A stretch of DNA of 64,000 nt from Fulvia fulva (taxonomy: Eukaryota; Ascomycota; Dothideomycetes; Mycosphaerellales; Mycosphaerellaceae). The translations under genes and the position numbers were made by a program. The DNA is taken from contig NC_063020.1 of the NCBI RefSeq assembly GCF_020509005.1, positions 1,674,001 to 1,738,000 on the forward strand, written 5' to 3'. The notes under the pieces are model-generated. The model had not been told where the DNA came from and did no database searches. It worked only from the letters and a program-made list of their open reading frames with translations. This document shows, one piece after another, positions 23,983 to 36,136 of the stretch; positions within the stretch are counted from its first letter, which is position 1, and every line of letters begins with the position of its first letter.

Positions 23983-24181
23983 TTATAGGGTAACAACTAT
24001 GACACTAGCGTACCCTGAAGGAAGGAGAACGAAAGGACAAGATAGGAAAGAACGAGGAGGGCAAAGACGAGGAGGTTTTTATCCGTTAATCGGGTTTCCT
24101 ACCTACACAAATAGACCTAAATAGCGAGAGACCTGCATAGGCCATAGGGCACTAAAACAGGCGAATGAATAATCTATCTAT

Positions 24182-24196
24182 CTATATACTCGTGCT
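24182..24196. repeat. LINE target-site copy 2
   Basis: ctatatactcgtgct between the tail of LINE A and the start of LINE B. Confidence 0.9.
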
Positions 24197-24689
24197 AAGA
24201 CACATTCGAAAGCTCTTATTAAGGCCATTCTAACGATATATAAAGCAGGCCACTGCCTCTAGGACTAAGGGAGTTCTACCTTATTTAATCTAGATAGCTT
24301 AAAGCTCTCTTCACCCTGTTTCTTTAGCTCCAAACGCCGCGGAGGTGCCTAGCTACATTAGGCAACTCCTAGGTAATAGTAGCCTAGGCTACGGCACTAA
24401 CGGCGCCTACGGCCCTATAGGCGAAGCCCCCCTAAGACAACTAGTAGCAACTTATAGAGGACGCAAAAAGTATAGAAACTAACGATCAGCTCCCTTACCG
24501 GTCTCTATAGGTAATAATCACTTAGCTACGTACGGCGCTTGTACTATCGTATTACCGAGGGCAATAAGAAATAAGGACGACGTCCTAGGCGATTAGCAAG
24601 GCCACCCGGAATCAACACCCCTATAGCTAGGCATCGGTCGCGGTATCGATACTAGGCCCCCGCCTAACGTACGATATAGTTACGATCCG

Positions 24690-25680
24690 TATTGTAGTAA
24701 AGGAAGACTAGGCCGAAGTTACGAAGCTATCGAACAAGGAGCTCGCCTAACGAATCAACTAACTAGGGGTGGTCGTAGTGAACTAACAGTCTAACGGTAC
24801 TCTATAGATCTATACTAGCTCTACTACTACTAGGAGGCACCTAGAGGCATAGCTATAGTAGGCATCTAAGGTTGCGGCATTAGCGAAGGTCTTAACGAAA
24901 CAATTTACGATCCTAGTCTACGACATACCTAAGGAGTTTGACCTAACTAACTAGGGTCACCTACGCGCTCTCTAAGAGGACAACCCGGTCACTCTTAACT
25001 CTCTAATCTAGAAGGCGACTTGGCTCTATAGGAAATGGCTAGAAGGCAAGAAGGCCTCGGCGCTAATAGTATAGCTATAAGACGCGAAAGCGGCGGATCT
25101 AGCGATAGAACAAGGCCTAGTCTAGCAATATAGCCTTAAGATAGTAGAAAAGTACTCCTTATCCTTTCGTGTCCTCTAATACTTCAAATGCTAATAGTAT
25201 AGACACCAAACCTACACGTGTATAAACAAGTAGGCCTACTTAAACTATATAGGAGACTATATATCTAGGGACTATATATCGACTACGAGACGGTACGCGA
25301 ACTATCCGGGGCACTACCTATCGTATAGTGCGGAATGCCTATAGCGGAAACTAGCGAAAAACAAGGCAATCACAAACAGAACCGTCGCCCTAAGATTCTA
25401 CGGCGACCGTAAGGCTAGCCTATACCGGAACTAACTAGCGGCGGTCGGGTATAAGCGCCCTAGGGCCGAGAACGATATAAAGGATACGCAACCTAGGGCG
25501 TACGGGAGGCTACGTACTCTACTAGCTACGGCGAGGGAATCTAACTAGGCCCGGCTCCCCTTTAGTATATAGCCGATAGGCGTAGACTAGGACGTATAGG
25601 GCAGTAGGACATAGGACGATATAGAGGAAATGATTGTTAATACCGATAACTAGCCTCGACACGCTTAGTATTATCTAGTA
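24690..25680 (+). pseudogene. LINE B ORF1 remnant
   Basis: The frame reads FTILVYDIPKEFDL, then QKATWLYRKWLEGKKASALIV with TAG interruptions, matching the LINE A ORF1 core. The first zinc knuckle survives as C..(2 stops).YRHQTYTC near 25188. Boundaries are approximate and the start codon is not identifiable. Confidence 0.65.
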
Positions 25681-25689
25681 TAACGTTAA

Positions 25690-28600
25690 CTATAGCAAGG
25701 ATATAGTCTAGAACCATTTCCTATACGAGGCGGACCCGCGCGTCCACTACGTCCTTATAATCTAGGAGCTATAGATTAACCCGTACTATAAGAGACTAAC
25801 GACCTATAAGTCACTAGGCTATACGATATACCTACGAGGCGACGGCAGACCCCGTACGTACTTCTATGTTAGTAAGGATATACTAGAATCCGACTAGGAG
25901 GTAGTATACTACGTAGATAAAGAAGGCGGGGGCGATATTACCTCCCTCTACGTAGGTAGTACCTAGATACACAACCTATATATACAACCGCTAGCCTCGA
26001 GGTCTAGCCGCGACCTAGGGGTCTATAGACACCTAGACAGTACGCTTAAGAGACAAGGGTGCTACATCGTAGTAGGAGACTTTAATATATACTACCCTTC
26101 CTAGGAAAGCCTTATATAGTCGCACCCTATAGCCGACGAAGTACTCGACTTGATAGCGAGTAACGTAATTACCCTTAATACCCCGAAGGACCTAGGCACC
26201 TAGAAGAGAGGGGGACTCTAAGGCACGATCGACCTCTCCTAGATCTTAGATAGCTACTACTATACGGTAACCTACTATAGGATCGAACATAAACTCGAGG
26301 CGTCGTTAGACTATATACTAGTTAGGACCTCTATTACGATATAGATATAACGTACACTAGCGAGAACCCCTAAGCTAAACTAGGGAAAGGCCTACTAGGC
26401 TAACATCTAGGCGTACCTCGATAACTCTAAGAGGCTAGTCTAGATCGCGTAGTAGCAATACAATAGTAAAGACGAGATAGACGAAGTAGTCTAGGGGTTG
26501 ATAGACGAAATAAGAAAAGCGACCTTACTTCACGTTCCGCTTGCCTAACTAACGATATAGTCTAAACTATACTAGACGCCGGAGTGCACTACGGTAGTAA
26601 GAGAAGTAAGGAGAGCCCGCCGGATATAGACGAGCAGCTATAGCGAGGAGGCCTAGAACGTATATAGGGAGGTATACTAACAGAAGAAAGCTATAATACG
26701 AAGGGAGAAAGTAGTCGGCTAGAGGGCTATAGTAGAAGAAATCGCCGGCAAGCTAGAGAGGATATAGAAGCTAGCGAAATGGGCCCGACAGGACCCTATA
26801 TAGGGCCCCTCCTTCTCTATCCTAGCGCTATAATCGCCTAGTGGCCCGGTTAGCGACCCCGAGGCTAAGGCGCGTCTACTAGCTAGCAAGTTCTTCCCGC
26901 CCCTAGTCGAGGCTAATCTAAGCGACATAAATAGCTCTACTCCCCTAGCCCCTAGTATCGCGGTCTAATAGGAGGTGTCCGAGGGAAAAGTTGCCGCTAT
27001 ACTAAGGAAGTTACCGGCGAAGAAAGCCCCGGGGCCGGATAGGATCCTAAACGAGCTACTAAAGAAGTATAGAGATCAACTAGCCCTAGTAGTTATAGCG
27101 ATCTTTAACGCCTACCTATAGACCGGATACTACCCGATAGCTTTTAAATAATCGACGATAGTAGTCCTACGTAAGCCGTAGAAGGAAGACTATACGTAGG
27201 TGAAGTCGTACCGCCTAATTACGCTCCTTAACACTCTTAGGAAGGCGCTTAAGAAGCTAGTTATAACGAGACTCTCCGAGGCGGTAGAGGAACACTCCCT
27301 ACTCCCGGACACCTAGATAGGTACGCGCCTATAGCGATCGACGCTATCCGCGATAGAACTTATCACCTCTTAGGTAAAGGCCATCTAGTATAAGAATAGG
27401 GACAAGGTGGCTTCCTTACTTAGCCTAGACATATCGGGAGCCTTTGACTACGTGTCATACCCGCGGCTACTCTATATCCTAAGGTCGAAAGGACTCCCTA
27501 AGTAGCTTGTTAACTTCGTACGGTCCTACCTCCAAAACCGTAGTACGTAGATCCTAGTCGGCTAGTACAGAAGCCTATTTTAAGCAGTCTATACTAGAAT
27601 CCCGTAAGGCTTAACGCTAGTACCTATTCTATTCCTCTTCTTTATAGCGACGCTACTCCTAGCCCTAGAATCCTAGAACACCGCTACGAGCGGCTTCGTA
27701 GACGACATAAACATCCTAGCGTAGTCTTCCTCGACTAAGGAGAACTATAGGCTACTAGAAGAGAAGCACAAGATCTACGAGGACTAGGCTAGGAGGTACG
27801 GGGCTCGGTTTACCCTAGAAAAGTACAATCTGATACACTTTACGCGCCGGCCACGGTTCTATAATATATAAGCTTCTATCTAGATATAGGGGTACACGAC
27901 TAACCCGGTAAATTAGCTTAGGATCCTCGGACTATAGGTAGACCCGGCGCTACGGTAGAGGAAGTACGTATAGGCAATATTACGGAAAGCTAAACAGAAT
28001 ATAGCATTATACTAGAGGCTTACTTTGTCTATATAGGGGGCGGACTTCCGGTAGTTACGACTTCTATATACGGCTATTATACGGCTAGTCCTTACCTATA
28101 GTAGCTAAGTATAGTCCTTAGGCGAGAGGGCCTACCTATCGAAGGGACTCGTTACGCCGCTAGCGAAGCTCTAAAACTAATGCCTAAGGAAGGTTACCGG
28201 GGTATATAAGTCGACACTAACGAGGATACTTAAGTACGAGACCGCTATACCGCTAATCGACCTATATATCTAGGGACTACGGACCTCCTACTTAGGCAAG
28301 TCGGTATAGTACCTAGTATAGAAGGTTATCGCTAGTATAGTCGTAAGGGCCCGCGAATTAGTACTAGCGTATAGGGGCATTCGGCCCGGAAACGAGCCGA
28401 ACTACCGGGTAAGAGACGAATAGCTAGTAATATAATAGGAAGGTAAGAAATCGTTTATAGAGCAACTATAGAAAGAGAGGTAGAACAACTAGGTTGTAGG
28501 GTATAGTAGACGCCCTTAGCTAGCGGGACAACCTAAGGAATAGTTAGCTATAAAATCCGCGGTTAAGCACCCCCCGAAGCTTATCTACTACCGCCTTACG

Positions 28601-28970
28601 AGGATATAGAGTAGTATAGTAACCTAACTACAAAGCGAACACATCGGCCTCTAGGGGTACCTATTATAGAGGAAGGTTCTAGGATACACGAATACTAGCT
28701 ACCCCTACGGCTATCGCTCCTAGAACGTACGGTACGCACTCCTCGTCTGTCCGAGGTGGTCGCTAGGAAGGGGGGAGTAGATAGTAAAGGCGAGGAACCG
28801 GACGATTAGGGCACTTCTTAATAACGCTAAGGACCTACGGCGTATTACGAACTAGATACTAGAGAAGGGCTAGCTAGAACAGTACCGCCTAGTAGGAGTA
28901 GTATAGGAAGAGAGGATACGACGTAGCGCGACGAGACCGGCTAGGAGCGGGGGCTAACGGGGTAGTAACA
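25690..28970 (+). pseudogene. LINE B ORF2 remnant (endonuclease and RT)
   Basis: An endonuclease-like stretch (about 25720-26330, GDFNIYYPS) is followed by an RT with blocks KAPGPDRILNELL, SLDISGAFDYVS and the catalytic FVDD at 27694-27705. The C-terminal Cys/His motif has decayed (SYPYGYRSQN). It shares the overall organisation of LINE A, including the lack of RNase H. Dozens of TAG/TAA codons make it non-coding. Confidence 0.75.
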
Positions 28971-29134
28971 TAGACTACGTACGTTCAGAGGGAAAGCTAA
29001 ACTAGACAAGGAGTAGTCGGGGGCGGGAAGGGTTTTCACCTATTTAGGTTTCCCTTTGTATATAATAATAGATATATACCTATATAGGCCGGATAGGGTA
29101 CTAGAACAGGGGAATGACAAATCTATCTATCTAT

Positions 29135-29149
29135 CTATATACTCGTGCT
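29135..29149. repeat. LINE target-site copy 3
   Basis: ctatatactcgtgct after the tail of LINE B; the copia 5' LTR resumes at 29150. Confidence 0.9.
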
Positions 29150-29213
29150 ATTAGTCAGTTAAAGATTGATCTCTTACTCTACTCCGCTACTATCTACCCG
29201 TACCTATTTAACA
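29150..29213 (+). repeat. Copia A 5' LTR, remaining part
   Basis: 64 bp aligning with 34536-34599 and ending acctatttaaca. The internal region starts with ggttataagcc, the probable primer-binding-site area. Confidence 0.9.
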
Positions 29214-32200
29214 GGTTATAAGCCCGGGTTTATATAGGAATAAGAGCAACCTATATTAGTATAGGTTACTTATATCCCTTACTATCGTAGTAGAAAACAT
29301 CTAGGAATTAGAAGTCTACCCCGTCTATCCTATTAAGGAGCTTAGTTCGATACTAAGTAATAGGTAACCTAGACAAGGACTCTATACGGCTTACTTAAAG
29401 CCAATACCTTAAAGATACTCTATAGGCAGAACTACATCGAGATACTATTAAGAAGGACTTCAAGTAAGCCATTTAAAGCTCTACTAGGAGAGATAGACCT
29501 ATGTCCTAGCCCCGAGACCTTACACCGCTCCTTCTTTACTTTACTAAGCAGGCCTTAGTATCTATACCTACGAACTTTCCTATTCTATACTAGAAGCCTT
29601 AGTAGGATCTAAGCCACTACCTTAGAACATACACACCTTATTTCATTACATCTAATTTATTATAGATTTATACTAAGAGAAGATAGAGGAGAAGGGAGGC
29701 AAAATCCTAATTCTTAGGAGGGACAATTAGAAGAGATGGTTCAACCTTTAGAGATACAAGATAGAGAGCCAATTAGCATTCTTTACAATTGATGACCTAA
29801 TAGAAGTGTCTTTTAATAACATCAAGGGCAAGACTCTAAAACTCTAAGAAGAGGCTATAACTAAAGAGATCCTTAATACGCTAATATAGACAAGACACAA
29901 TGTAGTATACAACTTTAGTATCCTTAGTAGGATTATAGAAGAAGATAAATTTGAGCTTAAGGGCTTATATAAATCTAGAAGAGCTACTAAGAAGTAGGTG
30001 TATCTCTAGAACAAGTATAGCTAGGTGCTACTAACCTATATAAATAAGCTTATAAAGCAATTTGTGACCTTTGAGATGAGTAAAGAGTTCACTATCAGAT
30101 CTATATAGACACACCTAGTTTCTCTTAGAAAAAGGATTGCTAATGTTGACCTAGAGGGTCAGCATTATAGGAAAGCTAATATAAGGATGACCTAGCTCTT
30201 AAGCTCACTGCTACCTAACTACTATATAGCTAGGGATACTATTATAGCTTAGCCAAAGATGGATCGTAAAAGGACCTTAAAGATCCTTAAAGCTTAAGAA
30301 GCTAGGTTAGATCCCTCTAAGGCTAAGTATAGTATAGCAGCCACCTAGGTCAAGCCCTTAGTTCTAGTAAGACCACTCTCCTACCTTCTCTATAAAAAGG
30401 ATCATCTAATTAAGGACTGCCCTAGTTTGCCTAAGGCAAGAAAGGTCCTTAGATCTTATTCCTAACCACTATCTTCCTAGAATATAACATATATTAGGAA
30501 GAAGAGAACTTCACTACCTACTTTAAGGAGGACACTAAGAGAGAAGTCCTCTATAGAAGAACTTAAGAAAATGGTGAAGAAACTCAGCTCTAACATACTG
30601 TTACTCTAGAAGAACTAGGCCTAGTCTTATACCTCTAAAGCAAAGAAGACTAGAAAAGGTTTTTCCGCCCAAGAGTCACGTGACTTATGTAGCTCATCCC
30701 TAGAGACAATGTCTGATGATGATGAGTATAATGAAGTGGCTTACTCAACTGTAGAAGTCTAAGGCAAGTTCCCCTCGTTAGAGTAGTTACTTAACTCCTA
30801 TGCTTTATCCTATATAACTAACTAAAGCTGCCTCTTTAGATCTATAACTCCCGTAATAAGGAAGAAATAGATCAAAGTAGGAGGTGGGTTTTTATTAGCC
30901 ACTCGTATTAGGAATATAGAGATAAGTAGGAGAGCTAGTAGAAAAGTTGTTTTAGAAGATATCCTACTTATACCTAAGCTAGGAGTAAACCTAGTTTTAT
31001 AGAACTAGTTTAGTAAGTAGTTTAGTGTATAACCTCTATTATTTTCTCTTGTTTCCCCCTCTAGTAAGACTGTTGTCTAGACAAAGCTCCTTAGGGGGGT
31101 TCTATTCATTGATAAGATTTCTCCTCTCCTACAAGAATGGGCACATTACTTATTATGTGCACTACTAATAGAGAATGCCTTTGTGACTGCTTAATTAGAG
31201 ACCGACCTAAAGTAGTAGGAGCTTTAGTATAGAAGATTTATACACTTTAGGAAGAATTTGCTCCAGAATCTTTATAAGGTAATAGACTTAAAAGAACCTA
31301 TTCCTATCCCTAAGGATAGCTTTCACTAGTGTAGAGTATATTTAATAGCAAAGATGAAGAAGTATAAAGGCAAAGTTATAGAGAGAAGACCTAAAAGACT
31401 TGCCCTTATATCTATTGACATATGTGGCCTACTACTAATCTTAAGACTAGGATTTAAATACTGGCTTGAGATTATTAACAACTTCTCTAGGAAGAAGTGG
31501 ACCTTTCCTCTTAGGAAAAGAGAAGATGCTCCAGTTGCTCTCTAGAACTAGAAGATTAAAGCAGAGAGGAAATCATTAGCGTAGCTGAAAGCAGTAAGAC
31601 TTAATAATATAAAAGAGCTTATTATATTAGTAAAGTAGTAGGAGAAGGATTTAGGGATTGGGCTCGAGCCGACTAAGGTATATAACTCTCTACAGAATGG
31701 ACCAGTTAAGAGGTTAATATAAACCTTAGAGGACTCTATAAGGGCAATGCTTAAAGAGGCTAAAATGCCGGTTGAATTTTGGCCTTAAGCACTAGAGGCC
31801 CAAACTTATATAAGGAACAAACTGCTAAATAGCCTAGATTACGATAGGTTTAAGGTTTTACTAGATAAGGCTTTTAATAGTATCAAACCGACCATTAACT
31901 ATTTGAAAGTTTAGGGATACAAAGCTATTGTCTATATAGACACAAGATTCTAACCTTAATAGGTAAGAAGTGACAAGCTAATAAATAGGGGTAAAGAAGT
32001 AGTGTTTATTAGGTATATTGAAAACATAGCTAAAGCCTAGCTCTTTTAGGAACTAGACATAAGAGCTGTTAAACAACACACATATATAGACTTCTTTAAG
32101 GACTAGCCTAGAGGTGATATAGGTCTCAATGTTCTAACATTAAATCTACTAAGTAGTATACTAGCTAGGAAGCCCTTAGGAAGGCTAAGGAAGAACGTAT

Positions 32201-34364
32201 CCTTAGGACAATCTACCTACTATTTAGGCGTCTATTAGAGCACCCCCGAAATAGATCAGCCAATTAAGAGCCCTAAAGTCGCTTAGCCGAGAAAGCTGTT
32301 TATATAACTTCCCTAACCTCCGGAGAACGTAGGGGAATTTCAGAAAATCGATCAGCTAATTGAGAGAAGCTCCCTAGATCCCTAGGAAATAGACGTTACT
32401 AGGTCATAAGTAACGGTCCCTAAATCATCCCTTAGAAACAGAAAGGCTGACTATAATGTTAAGGGCTATAACATGAAATAGAAAGCCCTAAAATCTATAG
32501 TCCCTAAGCCTAAACTAACTACTAAAGTAGGAGAAGTAATAGACCTCTTAGAGAACCTTGCTGCTTTTCACTAAGCTTTCTTTATAGCTATGTAATTAGT
32601 GGAGAGTTCAATACTATAGGATAGCGAATTCCTAGAAGAAGTTAAGGAAATGGCCTTTATAGCAACTATAGAAGCTATTATATATAAGCAAGAGGTCCTA
32701 ATTCTAAAATCCTATAAGGATGCTATAAATGATAAGAAATAGGGACATCTTTAGAAGGAAGCAATCTAAAAGGAACTAGATGCTCTATAGAGTAACAACA
32801 CCTAGGAAAATTCTGTTCTACTAAAAGGAGCAAATCTAGTTATATCAAGATAGGTCTTTAATATTAAGAGAAGCATTAGTAGAGCTATTGAAAAGTTCAA
32901 GGCTAGACTAGTTGTAAGGGGCTTCTTATAGAAGTTTAGTGTTGACTTTATAGAGACATTTATACCTATAGTAAGACAGGACACCCTTAGGGTGTTTATA
33001 GCTATTATGTATAAGAAGGATCTTCATCTTTACTAAGTGGATATGAACAATACATTTATAGAAAGCACCCTCTATAAAGACATCTTCATGTTACTACTAC
33101 TAGGAGTTGAGCTTCTACTAAATATAGTGTTCAAAATCCTTAAAAGCTTATATAGACTTAAGTAAGTAGCTAGAGATTGGAATCAACTCTATGTATTAAA
33201 GCTCAGAGAGATTAGATTTATATAGTCAGAAGTGGATCTATACCTACTTATCTATAAGAAGAGGGAGATCATAATCCTTATATATATAGATAACATTCTA
33301 ATTGCTACACTAAAGTTAATAGATGTTCTCTAGTTCAAAAGAGAACTTGGCAAGATCTTTAAGATCAAAGATCTAGGTGAACCTAAAAAGATCCTTAGCA
33401 TAAGAGTCATAAGGGACAGGAAGAGAGGAATCCTAAAACTTAACTAAGGACACTTTGTTAGGGATAGCCTAGCTAAGATAGGAATAAACTATAAGAAGGC
33501 AGCACCTATACACTCACCTATAGACAGCTATAAGGCCCTCAAACCTTCAAGCCACATAGATAAGAGGTGTAATAAGGCAGAGTACTAGAGTATTAATAGT
33601 ACTTAGATGTAGCTAGTAACAATTATAAGGCTAGACATTGCTTTTGCCCTAGGAAGGATAAGCTTATTTGTGAGTGACCTATCCACCTACTATATGAAGG
33701 CTTTGAAGAAGATTACTAGGTACCTAAGATTATACCCTGATCTAGGACTTCAGTTCTTAAAGTCTAGAAAAGGACACCTTATTAGATACTATAATTCTGA
33801 TTATATAACAGACAAAGTAGACAGAGTCTCAATCCTTAGGTATGTCTTCCTCCTCTATAGGGCACCAGTCTCTTAGATGAGTAAGAAGCAAAAGTCTGTA
33901 GTAACATCTATAATAGAGGCTGAATATATAGCTATAAATATATATACGAAGTAGTCCTAATTCCTAGCTTTACTACTAAGAGAAATGGATTGTCTAGAGT
34001 TAGTAGGAGACTGTTCCTATCAACTAAGAATCACTAGAAACTAGGAGACTATATCAAATTTGAGACTAGTCTAATTAAGAGGTGACAATCAAGCTACCCT
34101 TACCCTAGTGAAAGATATACATGTTTATAACAAGTCGAAGTACATTGATATTACCTATAACGCTATTAGGAAACTTTAGTAGAGGAGGCTTATTACTATT
34201 AAGTACACCCTAACCTCTAAGATGGTTGTAGACGGGTTTATAAAACTAAAGACTAGTCCACACTTCTAGAGGTTTATAAGCTAGCTAAACCTGTCATAAA
34301 AAGGTCTAAGTACTATTAATAGAAAGTGAGTAGACTATAACCTCCTATACGAGATGAGTAGGAG
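29214..34364 (+). pseudogene. Copia A gag-pol pseudogene
   Basis: A gag-like part (about 29660-30700, with a decayed zinc knuckle near 30410) is followed by a protease-like segment, an integrase (about 31340-32100, ALISIDICG and IINNFSRKKW), an RT (about 32800-33400, catalytic box IYIDNI for YVDD) and an RNase H (about 33790-34200, YYNSDYITDKVD, QMSKKQKSVVTS with TAG for Gln, IEAEYIAI). Several open stretches of 60-70 codons survive between TAG codons. It ends in a purine-rich tract (gagatgagtaggag) before the 3' LTR. Confidence 0.85.
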
Positions 34365-34599
34365 TGTTAAGATATAGCATCTCAAAGGGAGTCAACAATT
34401 AGGAAGTGATCTAGTAGCCTAAGGCATCTACGATAACTTAGCTTATAGGGAGATACCTTCTCTCCCCTTTAGCTTAGATAGACATCTAACACAATCAACA
34501 TATTAGTTCCTAATATATTGCTATATACTCGTGCTATTAGTTAGTTAAGGATTGATCTCTTACTCCACTCCGCTACTATCTACACGTACCTATTCAACA
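34365..34599 (+). repeat. Copia A 3' LTR
   Basis: 235 bp, TGTTAAGATA to TTCAACA. It retains the uninterrupted LINE target site at 34521-34535 and is followed by the CGAGT duplication. Confidence 0.93.
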
Positions 34600-34604
34600 C
34601 GAGT
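34600..34604. repeat. Right 5-bp target-site duplication of copia A
   Basis: CGAGT, identical to 19066-19070. Confidence 0.88.
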
Positions 34605-36081
34605 TAATAAAATATAGCACGTAGTAAAGCTTGCCGATAGGCCCTCGCTTTCGCTATAGTAGTAGATTAGCCTCTTTAACCAATTTAATAGCGACAAGCT
34701 CGTCTTCGAAGCCCTACGTGATATCGCCTACGTACTTACCGAAGAGCGTAGCTTATATAGTAAGGTTGAAAGTATGACTAGTATAGCAAAGCTAGTACTA
34801 CTTCTTATCGAGTCCGTACTCGGTAGACATAAAGCCTATTACCTTCGGGTTGTTACTAGCGTTATTAATAATAAAGTAACCGATCCTATACTCTACGCCG
34901 TAGTAGACAAGCGTGTTGCTAATAGTCTCGGAGATGTTATATCTAGAATAACGACCTCGCTATTGTAGTAATACGAGTAGCATCTTCGTAGCTTTACCGT
35001 CCTTATTAATAAAGTAAGTAACGAGCCTAAGTAGTACGAGCTTATTCTTCGAAGTCTATAAGTCGAAGCTATAGCTGATCTTGCTTAATAATAAGGCCAA
35101 TTCTTTCGTAATATAGCCTAGTGTCTTATCGTAGATTCTGTCGATTATTAAGCCGGTAGTGACTTAACACGGTAGATAGGACTTATAGCGCTCTTAAAGG
35201 TAGACAAGTAGTCGTCTGAAGCGCACTGTCTAGACCTTACGATAGGGGATATTGTCTTCAATAATCTAGCTATAAAGCAGTACGAGAAACTCGTCTTTAT
35301 TAAATTCGATAGTACGCTCGTTATTAATCTACTACCTACTATAATATTGATCTAAGCCCTTTATCTTCTTCTCTTTTGGTTGAATAACTGCGTTGCTATC
35401 GATATAGTGCTTCGTCTTTATATAGTTCGAAGCACTAGTCGTAGAGACGTTGGTCTTATAGATGCCCTTCTCTTTTCTACTAGCGCTATAGTATAGCTTA
35501 TAGAGCTAGTATTCGAGCCTATCTTTGTCCTTAATAGGCTAGCCGTGGTTCTAAATAAATGATAAGTGGTTGCGGTCTTATAAGGTACGGTAATAGGCCT
35601 TCAGTCGCGTCTAATCTGGCTAGTTAAGCAAGTCGTGCTTTCTCTTCCCTAGTACCTTGGATATGTCGGCTTTATTGCTCACGGCGTCGATCTCGATAGT
35701 CGGCGCGAACAGATCTTTAGTATCTAGTACGGTTGAAAGCACACTGCCAGTTTCAACTTGCTGCGAGTCTATGTTGTGGTGTAGTGAGGTCGTGAAGCTG
35801 ATGCTTAGAGGTTGAGATAGACGCGTCGGAGTTGAGAAGTCGGGGAAACTGAAGTGGGAAAACACGTGACCATCGGTACGTGATCCGATTGGCTTGGAGA
35901 TAGGTCCGCACTTCCTAGAATTCCACCTTCCTAGATCGACATGACCTTGAATATCATTAACAACACCTTGTAAAACGACACAGACATGCTCACAAGGCTT
36001 GCAAACGAAGGAGAAAACACCGCTTGATTGTTTGAAAATACTGACTAAGCTATAGGCTTCCAACTTGCTTGCTTGTGACAA
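34605..36081 (-). pseudogene. hAT transposase, N-terminal half
   Basis: On the minus strand the frame is open from 36081 to a TAG at 35620 and continues, with TAG/TAA for Gln and Trp, to the copia junction. It contains a BED-type-finger-like stretch (SFI, Trp position TAG, NHG, then LYKLYYSA with Tyr where Cys is expected, then TSASN.I...H) and a central RNase H-like start (VTTGLIIDRIYDKTLGYI, IINNASNN). No ATG opens the undamaged leader, so the start is unknown. Above about 35650 there is no RIP damage. Confidence 0.75.
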
Positions 36082-36113
36082 GGCTTGATTGCAAACCTTG
36101 GAGAATGACTTGC

Positions 36114-36128
36114 TTGTTGATCAGACTG
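36114..36128. repeat. Right terminal inverted repeat of the hAT element
   Basis: TTGTTGATCAGACTG, inverted partner of 17687-17701. Confidence 0.88.
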
Positions 36129-36136
36129 GCTGCAAA
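36129..36136. repeat. Right 8-bp target-site duplication of the hAT element
   Basis: GCTGCAAA, identical to 17679-17686. Confidence 0.9.

Larger units (their letters stand above)
19242..24181 (+). mobile_element. LINE-1-like element A (fungal Tad/I-type), nearly intact, youngest layer
   Basis: A non-LTR retrotransposon of 4.9 kb with ORF1 (gag-like, CCHC) and ORF2 (AP endonuclease plus RT), ending in a short tatc-repeat tail (aatctatctatct) instead of poly-A. It lies between two copies of the 15-bp target. Base composition is normal, with frequent CAG and CTG, in contrast to every element around it. The first 43 bases (19242-19284) are not LINE sequence but match a copia LTR end. Confidence 0.92.
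24197..29134 (+). mobile_element. LINE element B, related but divergent, heavily RIP-mutated
   Basis: Of similar length (4.9 kb) and order to LINE A, with the same tatc-type tail before the third target copy. TAG codons are everywhere and CTG is nearly absent. It is not a mutated twin of LINE A: conserved blocks align, but most other residues differ, so it is a different subfamily. It must have entered the copia LTR before LINE A. Confidence 0.85.
19071..34599 (+). mobile_element. Ty1/copia retrotransposon A, inserted in the hAT and itself hosting two LINEs
   Basis: Two LTRs of exactly 235 bp (the 5' one split as 171 + 64 by the LINE insertions) start TGTTAAGATA and end CAACA/TAACA. They are flanked by CGAGT duplications. 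The internal region 29214-34364 carries gag, integrase, RT and RNase H remains in that order, typical for copia. It is RIP-mutated, though less densely than the gypsy elements: CAA, CAC and TGG are still frequent. Confidence 0.93.
17687..36128 (-). mobile_element. hAT DNA transposon carrying a nested copia and two LINEs
   Basis: Ends are CAGACTGATCAACAA (17687-17701) and, reverse-complemented, CAGTCTGATCAACAA (36114-36128): 15-bp terminal inverted repeats with one mismatch, flanked by GCTGCAAA on both sides. The transposase lies on the minus strand in two halves, 34605-36081 (N-terminal) and 17827-19065 (C-terminal), separated by the copia insertion. Without the insert the element is about 2.9 kb. 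Subterminal regions are rich in short gccttg/caaggc and ttgcaa motifs, as often seen in hATs. Confidence 0.92.

Noticed and set aside
35820..35832. Further ACGCGT sites (here and near 16093 and 23485)
   Set aside because: Single copies inside or next to transposons; about this number is expected by chance in 64 kb.
35620..36081. A 153-codon minus-strand gene
   Set aside because: It lies inside the hAT terminal repeats, has no ATG start, and continues past a TAG into transposase sequence; it is the transposase leader.
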